A stretch of 64,000 nt of DNA from Lingula anatina (lineage: Eukaryota > Brachiopoda > Lingulata > Lingulida > Lingulidae), in contig NW_019775114.1 in NCBI RefSeq assembly GCF_001039355.2, positions 394,926 through 458,925 on the forward strand, in the 5' to 3' direction. Below, in pieces: positions 1 through 10,965 of this stretch. The notes below the pieces were generated by a model. That model had not been told where the DNA came from. It made no database searches and saw only the letters and a list, made by a program, of their open reading frames with translations. Each line of letters begins with the position of its first letter. Within the stretch, counting starts at the first letter, position 1. A program made the translations under genes and the position numbers.

Positions 1-257
1 ACATCTTTATTTTTTGGAAGCATTTGGGGTGCTTTTTGCTGCCACTCAATAGGAATGAATAATTTCAATAATTTAAGACCTAATAATAAATATTTATTAT
101 AAATAATTAAATACAGTATCTGTAATATTTCTAATTCTCTCCTATTGAAAATATTGAGCAATATTTCCATATGTTACTTGAACATTATAAAGATGACAAC
201 AGACAATGCAAGAGGCAACAGACCTCTTCAGATCTTAAAATACAGAATGACCTTGAC
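1..257 (-). other. Putative 3' UTR and poly(A) signal of the DNAJC30-like gene
   Basis: AT-rich sequence follows the TAG stop codon of the minus-strand J-domain gene. Read on the minus strand, an AATAAA hexamer lies at 93-98, about 160 nt past the stop, and a second at 6-11. No other coding potential is seen here. The cleavage site is inferred from the hexamers only. Confidence 0.45.
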
Positions 258-1052
258 CTAAATATGGATGACAGGTTCAACTTCCTTGGTTTTCTCTCGT
301 CTGCGGCGAATCATGTGTTTCTCATCGTGTCTTATAATCCTTCTCTTATGTTTGGTCACGATGTGTATTTGGAATATAAGAATAAGAAAAGTGATAAAAA
401 CCAGCACACGAACGACCACCCCCGTCTTTCTCTGCTCTTCAGCCCTCTTCTGAAAGGGATCCTGTTCCATGTTTTGCCCCCGTTTGTACTTTGTGTCATT
501 GGTGTGATGCCCCTCTCTCATCCTGTCATACTCCTCTCCCCCAAACTTCACCTGGTGCCAGATACGTCTGTACTCCTCATATGAGATGTCTTTACCACTT
601 CTGTAGATAGGAGTGGGTCCCCTGGTTCTGCGCCCTCTATTGGAAGGGCCATGGAAGGTGGCGCCCCCTGCAGTTTGGTGATTTCTTGGTGAGGCCTGCT
701 GTGATTGGCCTGGGAAAGTGCTCTGGTAGGCCAGAGTTTTATCATATTCCTTTTTCTTTATTGGGTTGCCAAGGACTTCATAAGCAGAATTGATCTCAGT
801 GAATAATCTCTGTGCGTCCCTGGATTTATTCAAGTCTGGATGATATTTTTTAGAATTTTTATAATACGCTGCTTTCACCTGTGCTGGTGTAGCAGTTCTA
901 GATACTCCCAGAGTTTTATAATGACATCTGGCCTGGTCGCTACCACTGAGGTGAACATGTCTCTGCTGACTGACACTGGCGCCATCTATAAATGCCCTTC
1001 CTAGCAGTAATCTTCTGTGAAGTTGAGCACTTTTACAACCAACCAAAGCCAT
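258..1052 (-). CDS. DNAJC30: DNAJC30-like mitochondrial J-domain membrane protein
   Basis: Single-exon coding region of 264 aa. The N-terminus is basic and hydroxyl-rich with almost no acid (MALVGCKSAQLHRRLLLGRA), as expected of a mitochondrial presequence. A J domain spans about residues 44-107 and contains the intact HPD motif at 71-73, which in this family stimulates Hsp70 ATPase. One hydrophobic membrane segment lies near the C-terminus (about 212-232), followed by a strongly basic 32-residue tail. A mitochondrial leader, N-terminal J domain and single C-terminal membrane span are the layout of DNAJC30, an inner-membrane protein linked in vertebrates to ATP synthase and complex I maintenance (family knowledge). 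I chose the ATG at 1052. An in-frame TAG lies 21 nt upstream of it and the codons between contain no ATG. An acceptor-like TTTTGTCAG just upstream suggests a spliced 5' UTR. The central region is low in recognised motifs. The exact orthology is inferred from architecture. Confidence 0.85.
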   Translation of the reverse strand: MALVGCKSAQLHRRLLLGRAFIDGASVSQQRHVHLSGSDQARCHYKTLGVSRTATPAQVKAAYYKNSKKYHPDLNKSRDAQRLFTEINSAYEVLGNPIKKKEYDKTLAYQSTFPGQSQQASPRNHQTAGGATFHGPSNRGRRTRGPTPIYRSGKDISYEEYRRIWHQVKFGGEEYDRMREGHHTNDTKYKRGQNMEQDPFQKRAEEQRKTGVVVRVLVFITFLILIFQIHIVTKHKRRIIRHDEKHMIRRRREKTKEVEPVIHI

Positions 1053-1425
1053 GACTGCCACTGACAAAACCTAGTAATAATTTCTTTCTACAGCAGCCTA
1101 TATCTCTGGGACAGTCTTCACATGTCACAAAATACAAGCCATAGGACATCACCAGATTCCACACAAAACTGTTTCACTTCTGAACTGTAAACACCTGAAA
1201 TAATGAAAGAAATAAGCATGCATGACACAAGAGAGGTGTAAAAACAAACATAAAGACATAATAATTTCAATTGTTTTTTTTTTTAAGCTGAAAAATTTTA
1301 ATGCATTCATAAAGATCGACTGTGTTTGGTACAATGTCTGAGCTGCTGTACTCTTCAAAGGAGATATCTCTTTGAATTTTGTAAACAGGTGTTGGGCCCT
1401 GGTTTTACCGACTCTAAAGAAAGAA

Positions 1426-1474
<49 letters not shown>

Positions 1475-2101
1475 ACAGGTTATAAGGAGGAGAGAATCTT
1501 CGACATCGACATCAATATGTTGGCTGAAATTGAAATTTATCATGAAAAATGGCAAGACTTACCATTCTCAGCCAAGCAATACATAAAAACGACATATTTA
1601 TTTGCATAAATTACCGAAACATTTCACAGAAACCAGTACTTACATGTGTACTGACCTGTAGCTGAGAAGACTGGGGGTAGATGGTGAACGTGTCAGATCT
1701 AGGTCGGATTACCAAACCGCAATCTACTGGTCCCGCCTCACTTGGTGGGCCAAAACACTCCACTCCAAATCCGGTGCAAGGCTAACTGTCTGAAAATCAA
1801 TATCTAAGGATCACATATTCAATACCAACCTGATAGAGATGAACCCAAATGGATGGCTTTGGCACAGCAGATATATTTTCTGGAGACGGGGCAGGGATTG
1901 CATAAAACACTGTGACACTCTCAAGGTCGTTGTGATGGCGGCGCAACTGACGCAATTTTGGGGATCGAGGCTTGGCGGAAGTTTGGGTTCGAGACTAGCA
2001 GGAAGTGGGATTGGAGAGTATTCTCAGCCATCTTCATCCTGATTGATTTGTTCCCTGTGCATTTTCAGTTTTAATTTTGCAGGGGATGTCATAAACGTAA
2101 G
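1053..2101. promoter_or_regulatory. Divergent promoter / 5' UTR region between DNAJC30-like and chimaerin genes
   Basis: About 1 kb separates the minus-strand J-domain start from the first candidate donor of the plus-strand chimaerin transcript (AAG then GTAAGT at 2102). On the minus strand a donor-like CAG/GTCAGT lies near 1657, matching a 5' UTR exon that could splice to the acceptor just before the J-domain ATG. A YY1-like core (GATGGCGGC) is at 1934-1942, a motif commonly found at animal transcription starts. A (GA)n run lies at 1429-1468. The shared promoter is an inference from head-to-head geometry; there is no TATA box I would rely on. Confidence 0.4.
1429..1468. repeat. (GA)n microsatellite
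   Basis: About 20 uninterrupted GA dinucleotides in the divergent intergenic region. It gives an Arg-Glu shadow reading frame that is not a gene. Confidence 0.95.
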
Positions 2102-2328
2102 GTAAGTAAAGTAAAGACGAAAAACAAGGCTTACTTGATATTTTTTTTATGTTTCTTGGAGATATTTTCTTTCTTAAAGTACGTATTCATAAGTCAATAG
2201 TATTGTCTAAAATAAGAAACAGACTCAGTTTGTCAATAATGTCATACTGTCATTAATGATAACATTCACCATAAAGAACAACGCCATTGTTACTTCCTTT
2301 GGTATGCATCATGTTACTTTGGTTTCAT

Positions 2329-2368
2329 GGGTGATAATTAAAAATGAAGGGTGATAATTAAAAATGAA
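2329..2368. repeat. 20-bp tandem duplication
   Basis: Two exact head-to-tail copies of GGGTGATAATTAAAAATGAA in the first intron of the chimaerin transcript, just left of a MITE-like element. Confidence 0.9.
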
Positions 2369-2397
2369 TTTAATGCCGTTCTCTTAATAGAGCGCCC

Positions 2398-2728
2398 AAT
2401 ATTCGTATGAGATCTATATTTCACAATAAAAACATTGTGAATAACTCATAGAAATATAATATATTCTGTTTTACCACAAAAACGGCAGTTATAGCTATTA
2501 TTCTGATATCTGAGCTTTTCTTTAGACCATGTGACCTCCATTGATGGTTATACTCTGTTAAAATCTCTTAAGAGATTTTAACAAAAAACCAAACTTTTTA
2601 GAAAAAAACCGGGGACTAACTTTGAATGTAAAAATGGATTCATTAACCATTGGTGAGTATGGGAAAATTGTTGTTTACTCCAGGAAAATTCATTTTTTGG
2701 CCGAAACGAAGAGTTATTATCCCTTTAA
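2398..2728 (-). mobile_element. MITE-like element, family 1, copy with one decayed end
   Basis: This ~330-bp stretch is the reverse complement of 14330-14674 at high identity. Shared landmarks are an internal inverted repeat around GTTAAAATCTC...GAGATTTTAAC, a purine/pyrimidine-rich middle and the right end ...AGTTATTATCCCTTTAA. The left terminal repeat seen in the other copy is degraded or lost. It lies in the 5' UTR intron of the chimaerin gene. Confidence 0.75.
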
Positions 2729-3118
2729 GTTCAAGTATTGTAATATTGTCAAATTAGAGCTTTGTGATAGGAACATAACAAGCCTTATACACCCTTGTTA
2801 ACATTGAATATCATCAGCAATTTCAACATGTACCGTTAATTTTATGCATGTGGTTACTGTCACCAGTGTGTTTCTGACTTAATGCTTATCCATTTTGATT
2901 AATAAATAGAAGGAAATAATTTAGATTATCACAGACATGATAGGGCTGCCTTTTATCTCTTCATGAAATAGTGCTCAGTTAGTCTGCGGATCATCTGTTC
3001 TGAATGTGACCTTAGTCCCCACTGACTTATGTATCCAACAATGTCAATACTATGGATTGAAAAATCACTGCCATAATCTCTGAGTTTTATTTCATCTGTC
3101 TTTCTTGTTCTCTTTTAG

Positions 3119-3235
3119 AAACTTCCGGGAATTTTGTGAAACTCTCCAGATGGTCACCTTGAATTAGCCGGCAGCTGGGCTGTGTGGTGACCTCTTCTCA
3201 CTGTATCTCCTGTTAATTTGTGATCATCAAGATGG
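3119..3235 (+). other. CHN: Chimaerin exon carrying the start codon
   Basis: The exon is preceded by a good acceptor (TTCTCTTTTAG) and followed by GTAAGT at 3236. It is 5' UTR except for the last four bases, ATG plus the first base of a glycine codon (3232-3235). A TAA at 3214-3216 is in frame with the ATG and closes any upstream extension. The upstream leader exon probably ends at 2101. An alternative first exon joining directly to 3705 cannot be excluded. Confidence 0.65.
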
Positions 3236-6200
3236 GTAAGTACATCCCCCCCCCCCCACCCCATCACACCCCTCAAGACAAGACAAGACCTCTGTAATAG
3301 CCCAGTGCTGCAGTAAGGCTGGGATGTAGTGATCTGATTGAAAGACTGGACTTGCTGAAAAATACTGTCAGTAGTAAATATGTGATTAGTTTATAAAGAA
3401 ACACAGATTTCTCTATATTGAAATTGACAGCTTCTGTTGTAGGCTGTGTACACAACCAAGTTGATCCAGGGACTAACAGATCCGGGGATTAAATATGGCG
3501 TGCATTTGACAATGGACTCCCCGCCTGCCATGTCTGCCGTCCCTGCAGGGGCAGAACAATTAAGTCTTGGCACGCTTTCAAGTGGGTTGCGCCATATTTG
3601 ATCCACGGATCTGTTAGTCCTCGAATTAACTTGTTCTGAACAGGTCCTTTAAAAAGTTGGGTATTTTAACATTTGATATTAAGTCCTTTTATTTATGGTT
3701 TCAGGTGAGGAGAGGCTGCCAGTGTGGAAGTCCTATTGTAAGTGTTCTCTCCATTACTAGTACTTGTTTATTATGTGGATAGTTTGACCAGTGTTAAAGT
3801 TCTTCTGTAAATGTTCTCTCTCCTGTGCTAGTACAGTATGTGATTATATGGTTAGTTTGACTCAGACCCAGTTTTGTGCATATTAGATTCTTATCAGTGA
3901 TAGAGCTCTAATTATTAAAACAGTAACTGATGACTTTTAATCCAAAGTTTTTCTCTCCCCCCCCCCCCCCCCCCCCCACATCAACAGATATCACCTCTCC
4001 AGTTTCAATGTTAGATGCAGAGGAAGACAAGAGAGAAAAAAGACATAATGGCCCAAATATAGGGGGCCTATATTTTTTTGTTTTTTGCCCAATTCATGCA
4101 GTTCAGTTGTAGTGAAGTCTGGCGTTATTCAGTCATGTGATGTGATCATGTGATCAGAAAACCAGCTGATTAATGAGCAGGGGATATTTGTTACATTCTA
4201 TTTTCCCACAGCACCTGAGCTGTGCTTCTTAACCATATAAAAATTTTTAGACCAGGAAGTGGAAGTCCAAAAGTTTTATAAGTATTTTTTTAAAGAACTT
4301 TCATTTCTTTTCAGTAAATATAGTTTTCACAAGCACTTCCTGATTCCTATAAGATATCCGTGACTTATAATTTGTGAGGTTTTGATTTTAAAATTCCATA
4401 CACAAGATATCATGATGTAACTTGGAACAGTGGAATAACATTTCAAATTTCATTTTTACTTTGGGAACTAACAAACTTCATCACCATCACTGGGTGCCAT
4501 CCACAGAAGAAAAGTTGAATAAATTTGGTGACAGAACACAACCCTGTCGTACCCCTTTCTTTATTTGAATTCAGCTGATACTGACAGATATTTGCATGTT
4601 AGTTGCCTGAGAGTCACATAGGAAATACACAGGAAATAAAAATAAGCAAATAAAAGTAATAACACATTTTGTTTAAAGCCATGAAGTACAGTAGGTGATT
4701 TTCTGTTTCTGACTCTCAGGAAGTGTGTGTGACAACTGATTATTTGTCATGGGTACGATACACGAAACTGTCCATGTGACACTGAATAGTCACCAAGCAA
4801 ATCTGGGCTTGATTATAATTAGGTCCTAATTACTAATAACCGTCATTTCAGTTTCAACTTGTGATGATAATGAACAGGGATTTCAAGCTCTGAGTTGGAT
4901 ATATTTAGTGACTTGATTAGAAATCAGAACTCATTTGTTACCTTGTGATGAAGCATGTCACTTGTGGTGGTCGTGTGATTAGAGGTATTTTCAACCTGGA
5001 TATTATCTGTGATGACATCGTAATCAGCTCAAACTACTCAACTGATGATATGAACTAATTTACTGAATTTCAATAATTAATTGTCATCATGGACCAGTGC
5101 TTCAGGAAGACTGGAATGCTGATGTACTGAAGAAGTGATTTTATTGATGAATTTGACTCGCTGAAAAACACTGACAGATCACAAAGAAAGTACTTGTGTC
5201 ACAGAATTTAACTGGAGAATTATTTACTATATATGGTTTGGCTTTGTATTAGTACATGAATTCTGTTACCTAAAATTAGACTGAAAGTCTGACAACAGAG
5301 CAGCATAAAGGCATTTATCACAGAACACAGAAATTCACTGGAGAATAATTAGCTATTTTGTTGTCTCGGCATCATATATGAATTTATTGACCTTGAAGTA
5401 GTATAAGCTACTAAAAAAAGAGAGAAAAAAAAGCAGACAGACCAGACAAATCCATTGGATTTTCAGCATTTCATGAGGGAATAATTAACTTCATTGCACA
5501 GAGAATTGAAGCACTTCACTGTAGACTGTAATGTGAACAGTGCATTGAAGAGCCCAGGATCAGTTCAAGCCATATACAGCTAATATTACAGACAATCACA
5601 TCAAGTTTATTGCACAACAGTTTGGCAGTTCATCTGAAAGAAGATATTTTGAGGCAACAGACTGATATATATATATATTTCACTGCAACAGTCCAAAACC
5701 TCCCTAGTCTTGGTACATATCAGGAGAAGATGAGGGGTGACCCCGTTCTGTCTGTTAGTCAGTGTCTCCTGTCAGCTGTGTCACCAGTGTCAGATGTCAC
5801 TCTAATGTCTCCTGTGTCTCTTATTTCAGTATATCAACTGCAGCAGCAAGCTCCACAGCCAGTATGTGTGGCATGCCAGAGGCAGGTGGGTGAAGTATTA
5901 TTCTATAGTCAAGTTATTCCTATATTTATTTATTAACTTATTTTTGTTGATTAAACTTCAACTGTTGAGAGTAAAAATATGGTAAATATCAATTTTAGCC
6001 TTCCCGTGGCCTTCCTTTTATATATAGAAAAATTGTTATTCCAGTCTTGTATATACTTATATTTCAATAGAAATCAATTAAATTAGTTTTTATTATACGT
6101 GTGATATAAGATGCATGTTAAGCATATTAGAGAGGGATTTTTTAAAAAAATATTTTATTTGGGGCAAGGGTAGAGGGAATGAATTTTAAAGAAATTCTGA

Positions 6201-6853
6201 ATTGGTTAATTTACTATAACTGCCTTTTGCTGTACACTAGCGCCAGTTTTGCTGTCCACAGTGGCACTGAAATCTTACCATTATAAACCTGTGTACATGT
6301 GCATGTAGCTGTTACCGTCACTCAGTTTGAACTGAAAACACAGAGGTTGCCATGGTAACATGATTGAAAACAATGATGTTGTCCAGATCTTTAGTGGGCA
6401 GGGTCTTGTTTTGGTCTCCTTAATGTGTTTACCAAGTTAGAGATTACTATTTTAGGGTTAGAGTTTCAGAATTTTTTTTACCATATTTTGGCAGTGTTCT
6501 TTACAGGATTGATTTAGATATGAAACCAGGAAGCTAACATCAAACGATGAAATGAACCCTTAAAAGGAGCTGCCACAGTGCCTGAGACTTAAGAAATCCC
6601 CAATTTTAAAAGAATAATGAATTTATCCATTGGTGATGTCATGTACTTCCAGTCTGACTTGGTCTGTACACAACTAAAAAGGAAAGATAGAACACATAAA
6701 CTTGGAAGTAAAACTGGGTCAGGGAAAATTTCTGGCTCATATTTGACCTCATGGAATAGGAAGTTCTGTAGTCATTTATCACCTGTGCTTTCTTTTACCT
6801 GACTTCTTAGTTGTCCTGTGGTAGAAGGAACAAAGCTGTGTTTTCACTGAAAA

Positions 6854-6943
<90 letters not shown>

Positions 6944-9900
6944 CTGTACATTGATGGTAAAAAAGAATTACTATAAAAAGGCCTTGAAATGAACCAAGGC
7001 AGAGCTACCAATTATTTTTCTTGAGAAGGTTAATTGAAAATGTCACTTCAGTTTTATCCATTGAAAGCACTGGCTGAAAAGTTTTTGAACACATTTGTCA
7101 CAAAACTCCTATTGTATCACTTTTTTGTCTTGTTTATATTGTGATTCAACTCATATTTATCATACTATTCCTTCCTTTAACATTGCTAAGGTATTGTGAA
7201 ACTGCAAAAGTTGTTCTTTCAGATTTCTATTTTTGTAGTATGTGATAGCTGATAGAATGGTTGTTTGATGAAATATTTCAAATTATTAATGTCTACAGAA
7301 TATGGTCTCAGCACAAGTCTTATGACAGTGCTTGATTTGTAGCTGAATCATTCTCAATATTTGATTTTCATTTATATTTAGTTCACTGCCTTTATGTAAT
7401 ATGAACATCTGTCGTCTTGTCCTTAAAGTCAGGCATCTTTTGTGGATTATCAGATGATAATCACATTTCACCCAACTGCCAGTGATAAGTTCATTAACAG
7501 AGCTGGGGAAGTGTGGATTACAACTAAGGGGGAAATTAGATTCTGTCTATCTGATGACAGTTGGCATGGGTGGGATTACTATCACGCTCTTATATTTTCA
7601 AAAAAAAAAAAAAAAACTTCAAATAACACCTGGCAATAAAATGATGTAAAATGTGAGGGTAGGATTTCAGTTTGCCATTGAATTCAGCCAAAATGATTAT
7701 TTTGATAAAAAAAAAGATAAAAATGATGATGACACAGATGTGATCCCTTCTCCACATTCTCTCTCCATTTTGAGCATTCACTTGTCTCTTAAACTTTTAA
7801 ATGAGCTGAATATTTATAGCTGACAGAGACCAAGCAGAGCTATAGATTTCCAGTGGAAAGACTTGTGTTTGCCCAAAGTCTGGAGACCACTGTGGATATC
7901 ATATTTAGCCAGTGGTCAGATTGGGTGGTATTTCCACCAGGACGAACTTAAACTTAAAAGGGCGCATTCCCATAGATTTTAGATCGATCTATCCCTATGG
8001 GGAGTCTCACTAGCTTACTGTCAGATAATCCGGCTTAAATGTCTGTCCCACCTACTTCAAGCTGTAAGGGGGGGGATTAACTTTCGTTCCCTAATCTCTG
8101 GGAATGGGGTCTAAATGCTGTCATCATATCAGCTAAAATGTTTAACATGTGAGGGTTATCTTTTAAGGAGTAACAAAAGTCTTTTTCTGTAGTAGTTGCC
8201 TCCTGATGTAATTAAAAATATTTTCAGTTAAGTTAAAGCAGTTTTGAATGCAACCTTTCAAACTTTGTAATGATTTCCTTTTACTGATTGCAAAGTGCGT
8301 GGAAATTAACATCTGTGAAATATAGAGCTGAGTTATTTAAGGCAGAATTTTTTCAAGTAAAAAAAAAACCTTTACAACACTGCATTCATAAACATTATTC
8401 TAGAGCATTATAGAAGGGGGGGGCACAGAAGGATTAGATATGACCCCTTGGTGGTCTAGTCATAGCCATACAGCCGTCAGAGGTAGTTTGAACTAAGTTA
8501 AGCCTCCACAAGTGTACTGGAAATGCAGCTGAACCTGACCTTTGTATATCAGCAGATATGGGAATGCTTTTCTGGTTATACCAACTCCATTTGGGTACAA
8601 AAGACTGTAACCTTTGCTGGTGTCCCTGATTTTGCCATTAGGAGAAAGTGGGGTTATCCTCAGAGTAATAAATCTCCTGTTTCTATGATCAGGGTATTAT
8701 GAATATAGAGATAGAATGATGTGGGGGGGGGGGGGGGGGGGCTGATCGATATAGTGGCAGTAATGATAGATTTATTCAGAAATTTATTATAAGACCCTAT
8801 TCCTGTAGACATCTTTGGTCTATGTAGAACTATCCAACTCTGTGGAGACTGTGTGCAATGAATTAAACTGAATGACACACCTTCTTTTGTTTCCAATGTA
8901 CTTGTGATATCACCAGCTTTTTTGTACTCTACTTAATGTCAGATATGTTAATCAATTAGCATTCAGCGAGAGTCCCTTTGTCTATGGGAATAGGGCCTAA
9001 GTATTACTTATGATAATGAAGGTGCATAAAATTTTTGAGATATATTTCAGAATTTTCAAAGCAACAGGGCTATATCATAAAAAAAGATTTCAATGTAACA
9101 AGTTCCCCACTAACCCGGCACTTCCCTGTGAGGGTTCCATTTCCACAAATTAGATTTGACATTAAATAATCAATGAGTTTCAATGCAGCAGACTTTTCAT
9201 TGATTCTCTTCATTTAATTACGCACCGGCATTCAGGAAGATATTCTAGAGTACGACCTTCTGACCTGCTGGTGCATTCTCACCAGGTCTAACTTATAGAT
9301 AAATTAGGCTAAATGACATCACCAGAAATCCAGATTACATGGTCAGTGTAATGATTTAGCTTAGCAAGCACCATCTCAATAAGTCTTAGAACATTTCAAA
9401 TCATGGGAAGTCAACCTTTTCAAACTGTTGTCCTACGTACCTGACGTTGAATTGGCTTTCTAGTTTTATGTTAAAAACTGCATGTAGTCACGTCTACTTT
9501 GAAAGTACATAAACTGCAATGGAAAGGTGATGTTACAGATGTAGACTTTTTAGATTTCATGAGTGGGAAAGAGGTTACTGCATGCTTCTCTTTTTGACTT
9601 CTCTGTGTATGTCAGACTCTTTCTCAAGACATAATGGAGTAATAAAATCCTGTTACAAGTTGGAGCCAAGATCAGCATTTTTTTCATGTCACTTTACAGG
9701 AGAAGTGAAGCATAGAAAATGCTGCCACAGGATCTGCTTCAGGGATAAAGATGTATTCCAACGATTTCCTGTTTTTTTTTTTCCAACCAGAACTTTTCGT
9801 ACATTAAAATTTTCTCCTTCTCTCTTCCATCTTTCTTAATCCCTTCTATTTTGTTAACAATAAGTAAATTGTATCTTATTTTTTCTGTTCCTATTCTGAG

Positions 9901-10904
9901 GGGATTCTGACAGACCGACTGACAGACAGACAGACGGACAGATAATTGTACAAGTTTCCTCATCTTACTAGACAATAGAACCAGCGTGTAGTGAATACAC
10001 TGTAGCACTTGTGAAGCCACACTGTACATGCCTGTATTGTAAACTCATGCATTCACATGAAGATGGTAACATTATTAATATTATTTCAGACATGAATTAA
10101 TACACGTCAACCCTGTTATAACACAAAGTGTCAGTTTAGATTGTAGAGTCTTTTATTGATCTGTGTTTTCCATGGACGGTCATATATTTATCAAAATAAT
10201 ATTTGAGTTGTGTCAAGCCACCATTAAACCATATCAAGTGTGTGTTTGTGAGATGTTAACACAAAGTGCACATGATGAGGTTTGTGGATTTCCCCCACAT
10301 TAAGCCAGCTGTGGATGATTGATTTTCCAGCTGTAGTAACTGAAGACAGATCAATATTTCATGTTATCTTATCTGAAGTAGGGCTGAATGGAAGGAGGGG
10401 GGAAGAGCAGTTGTTGGAAGATCCACACTTCCTCCCCTAGATCAGACCCCTTCCACTTTCCATTCAAGATTTCTGATAGAGATCTTTTATTTCATGTCAT
10501 TATTCATTTTTTTTTTCAAATTCAGTTATTTCATTTTTGGGGGGTGGGGGGTTAATGGCAGACAAAAGTGGAGAGGAATTTGAACTTATTTATTCCCATT
10601 TTGTGAAAAGTTAAATACTGTAACAGTACTAAGTGTAAAATCTAAATATTTATCCTTCATTTTTAGCTTCCAAACAGACCTTCTTTCTATGGACCAGAGT
10701 AAGTATACTTCTGTCTGAGTGATTACAGACGTAATGATGTTCTCTCACTTTAATGCTTAATCATTTTTCTCAGTAAATTAATATAAGGTGACTTTCTAGA
10801 CCACTTCTTAGCTGCTGTAATAAGTTGTTTCAGTAAATTATTTCTTAAAAAATTTAATTTTTGGTAAAATAAATGCCTAAATAATCTGTTTTAGAAAAAA
10901 TGAT

Positions 10905-10965
<61 letters not shown>

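Noticed and set aside
1053-1067. Extending the DNAJC30-like protein by five residues to position 1067
   Set aside because: The codon there is TTG, not ATG, and a TAG lies six bases further upstream; the ATG at 1052 is the supported start.
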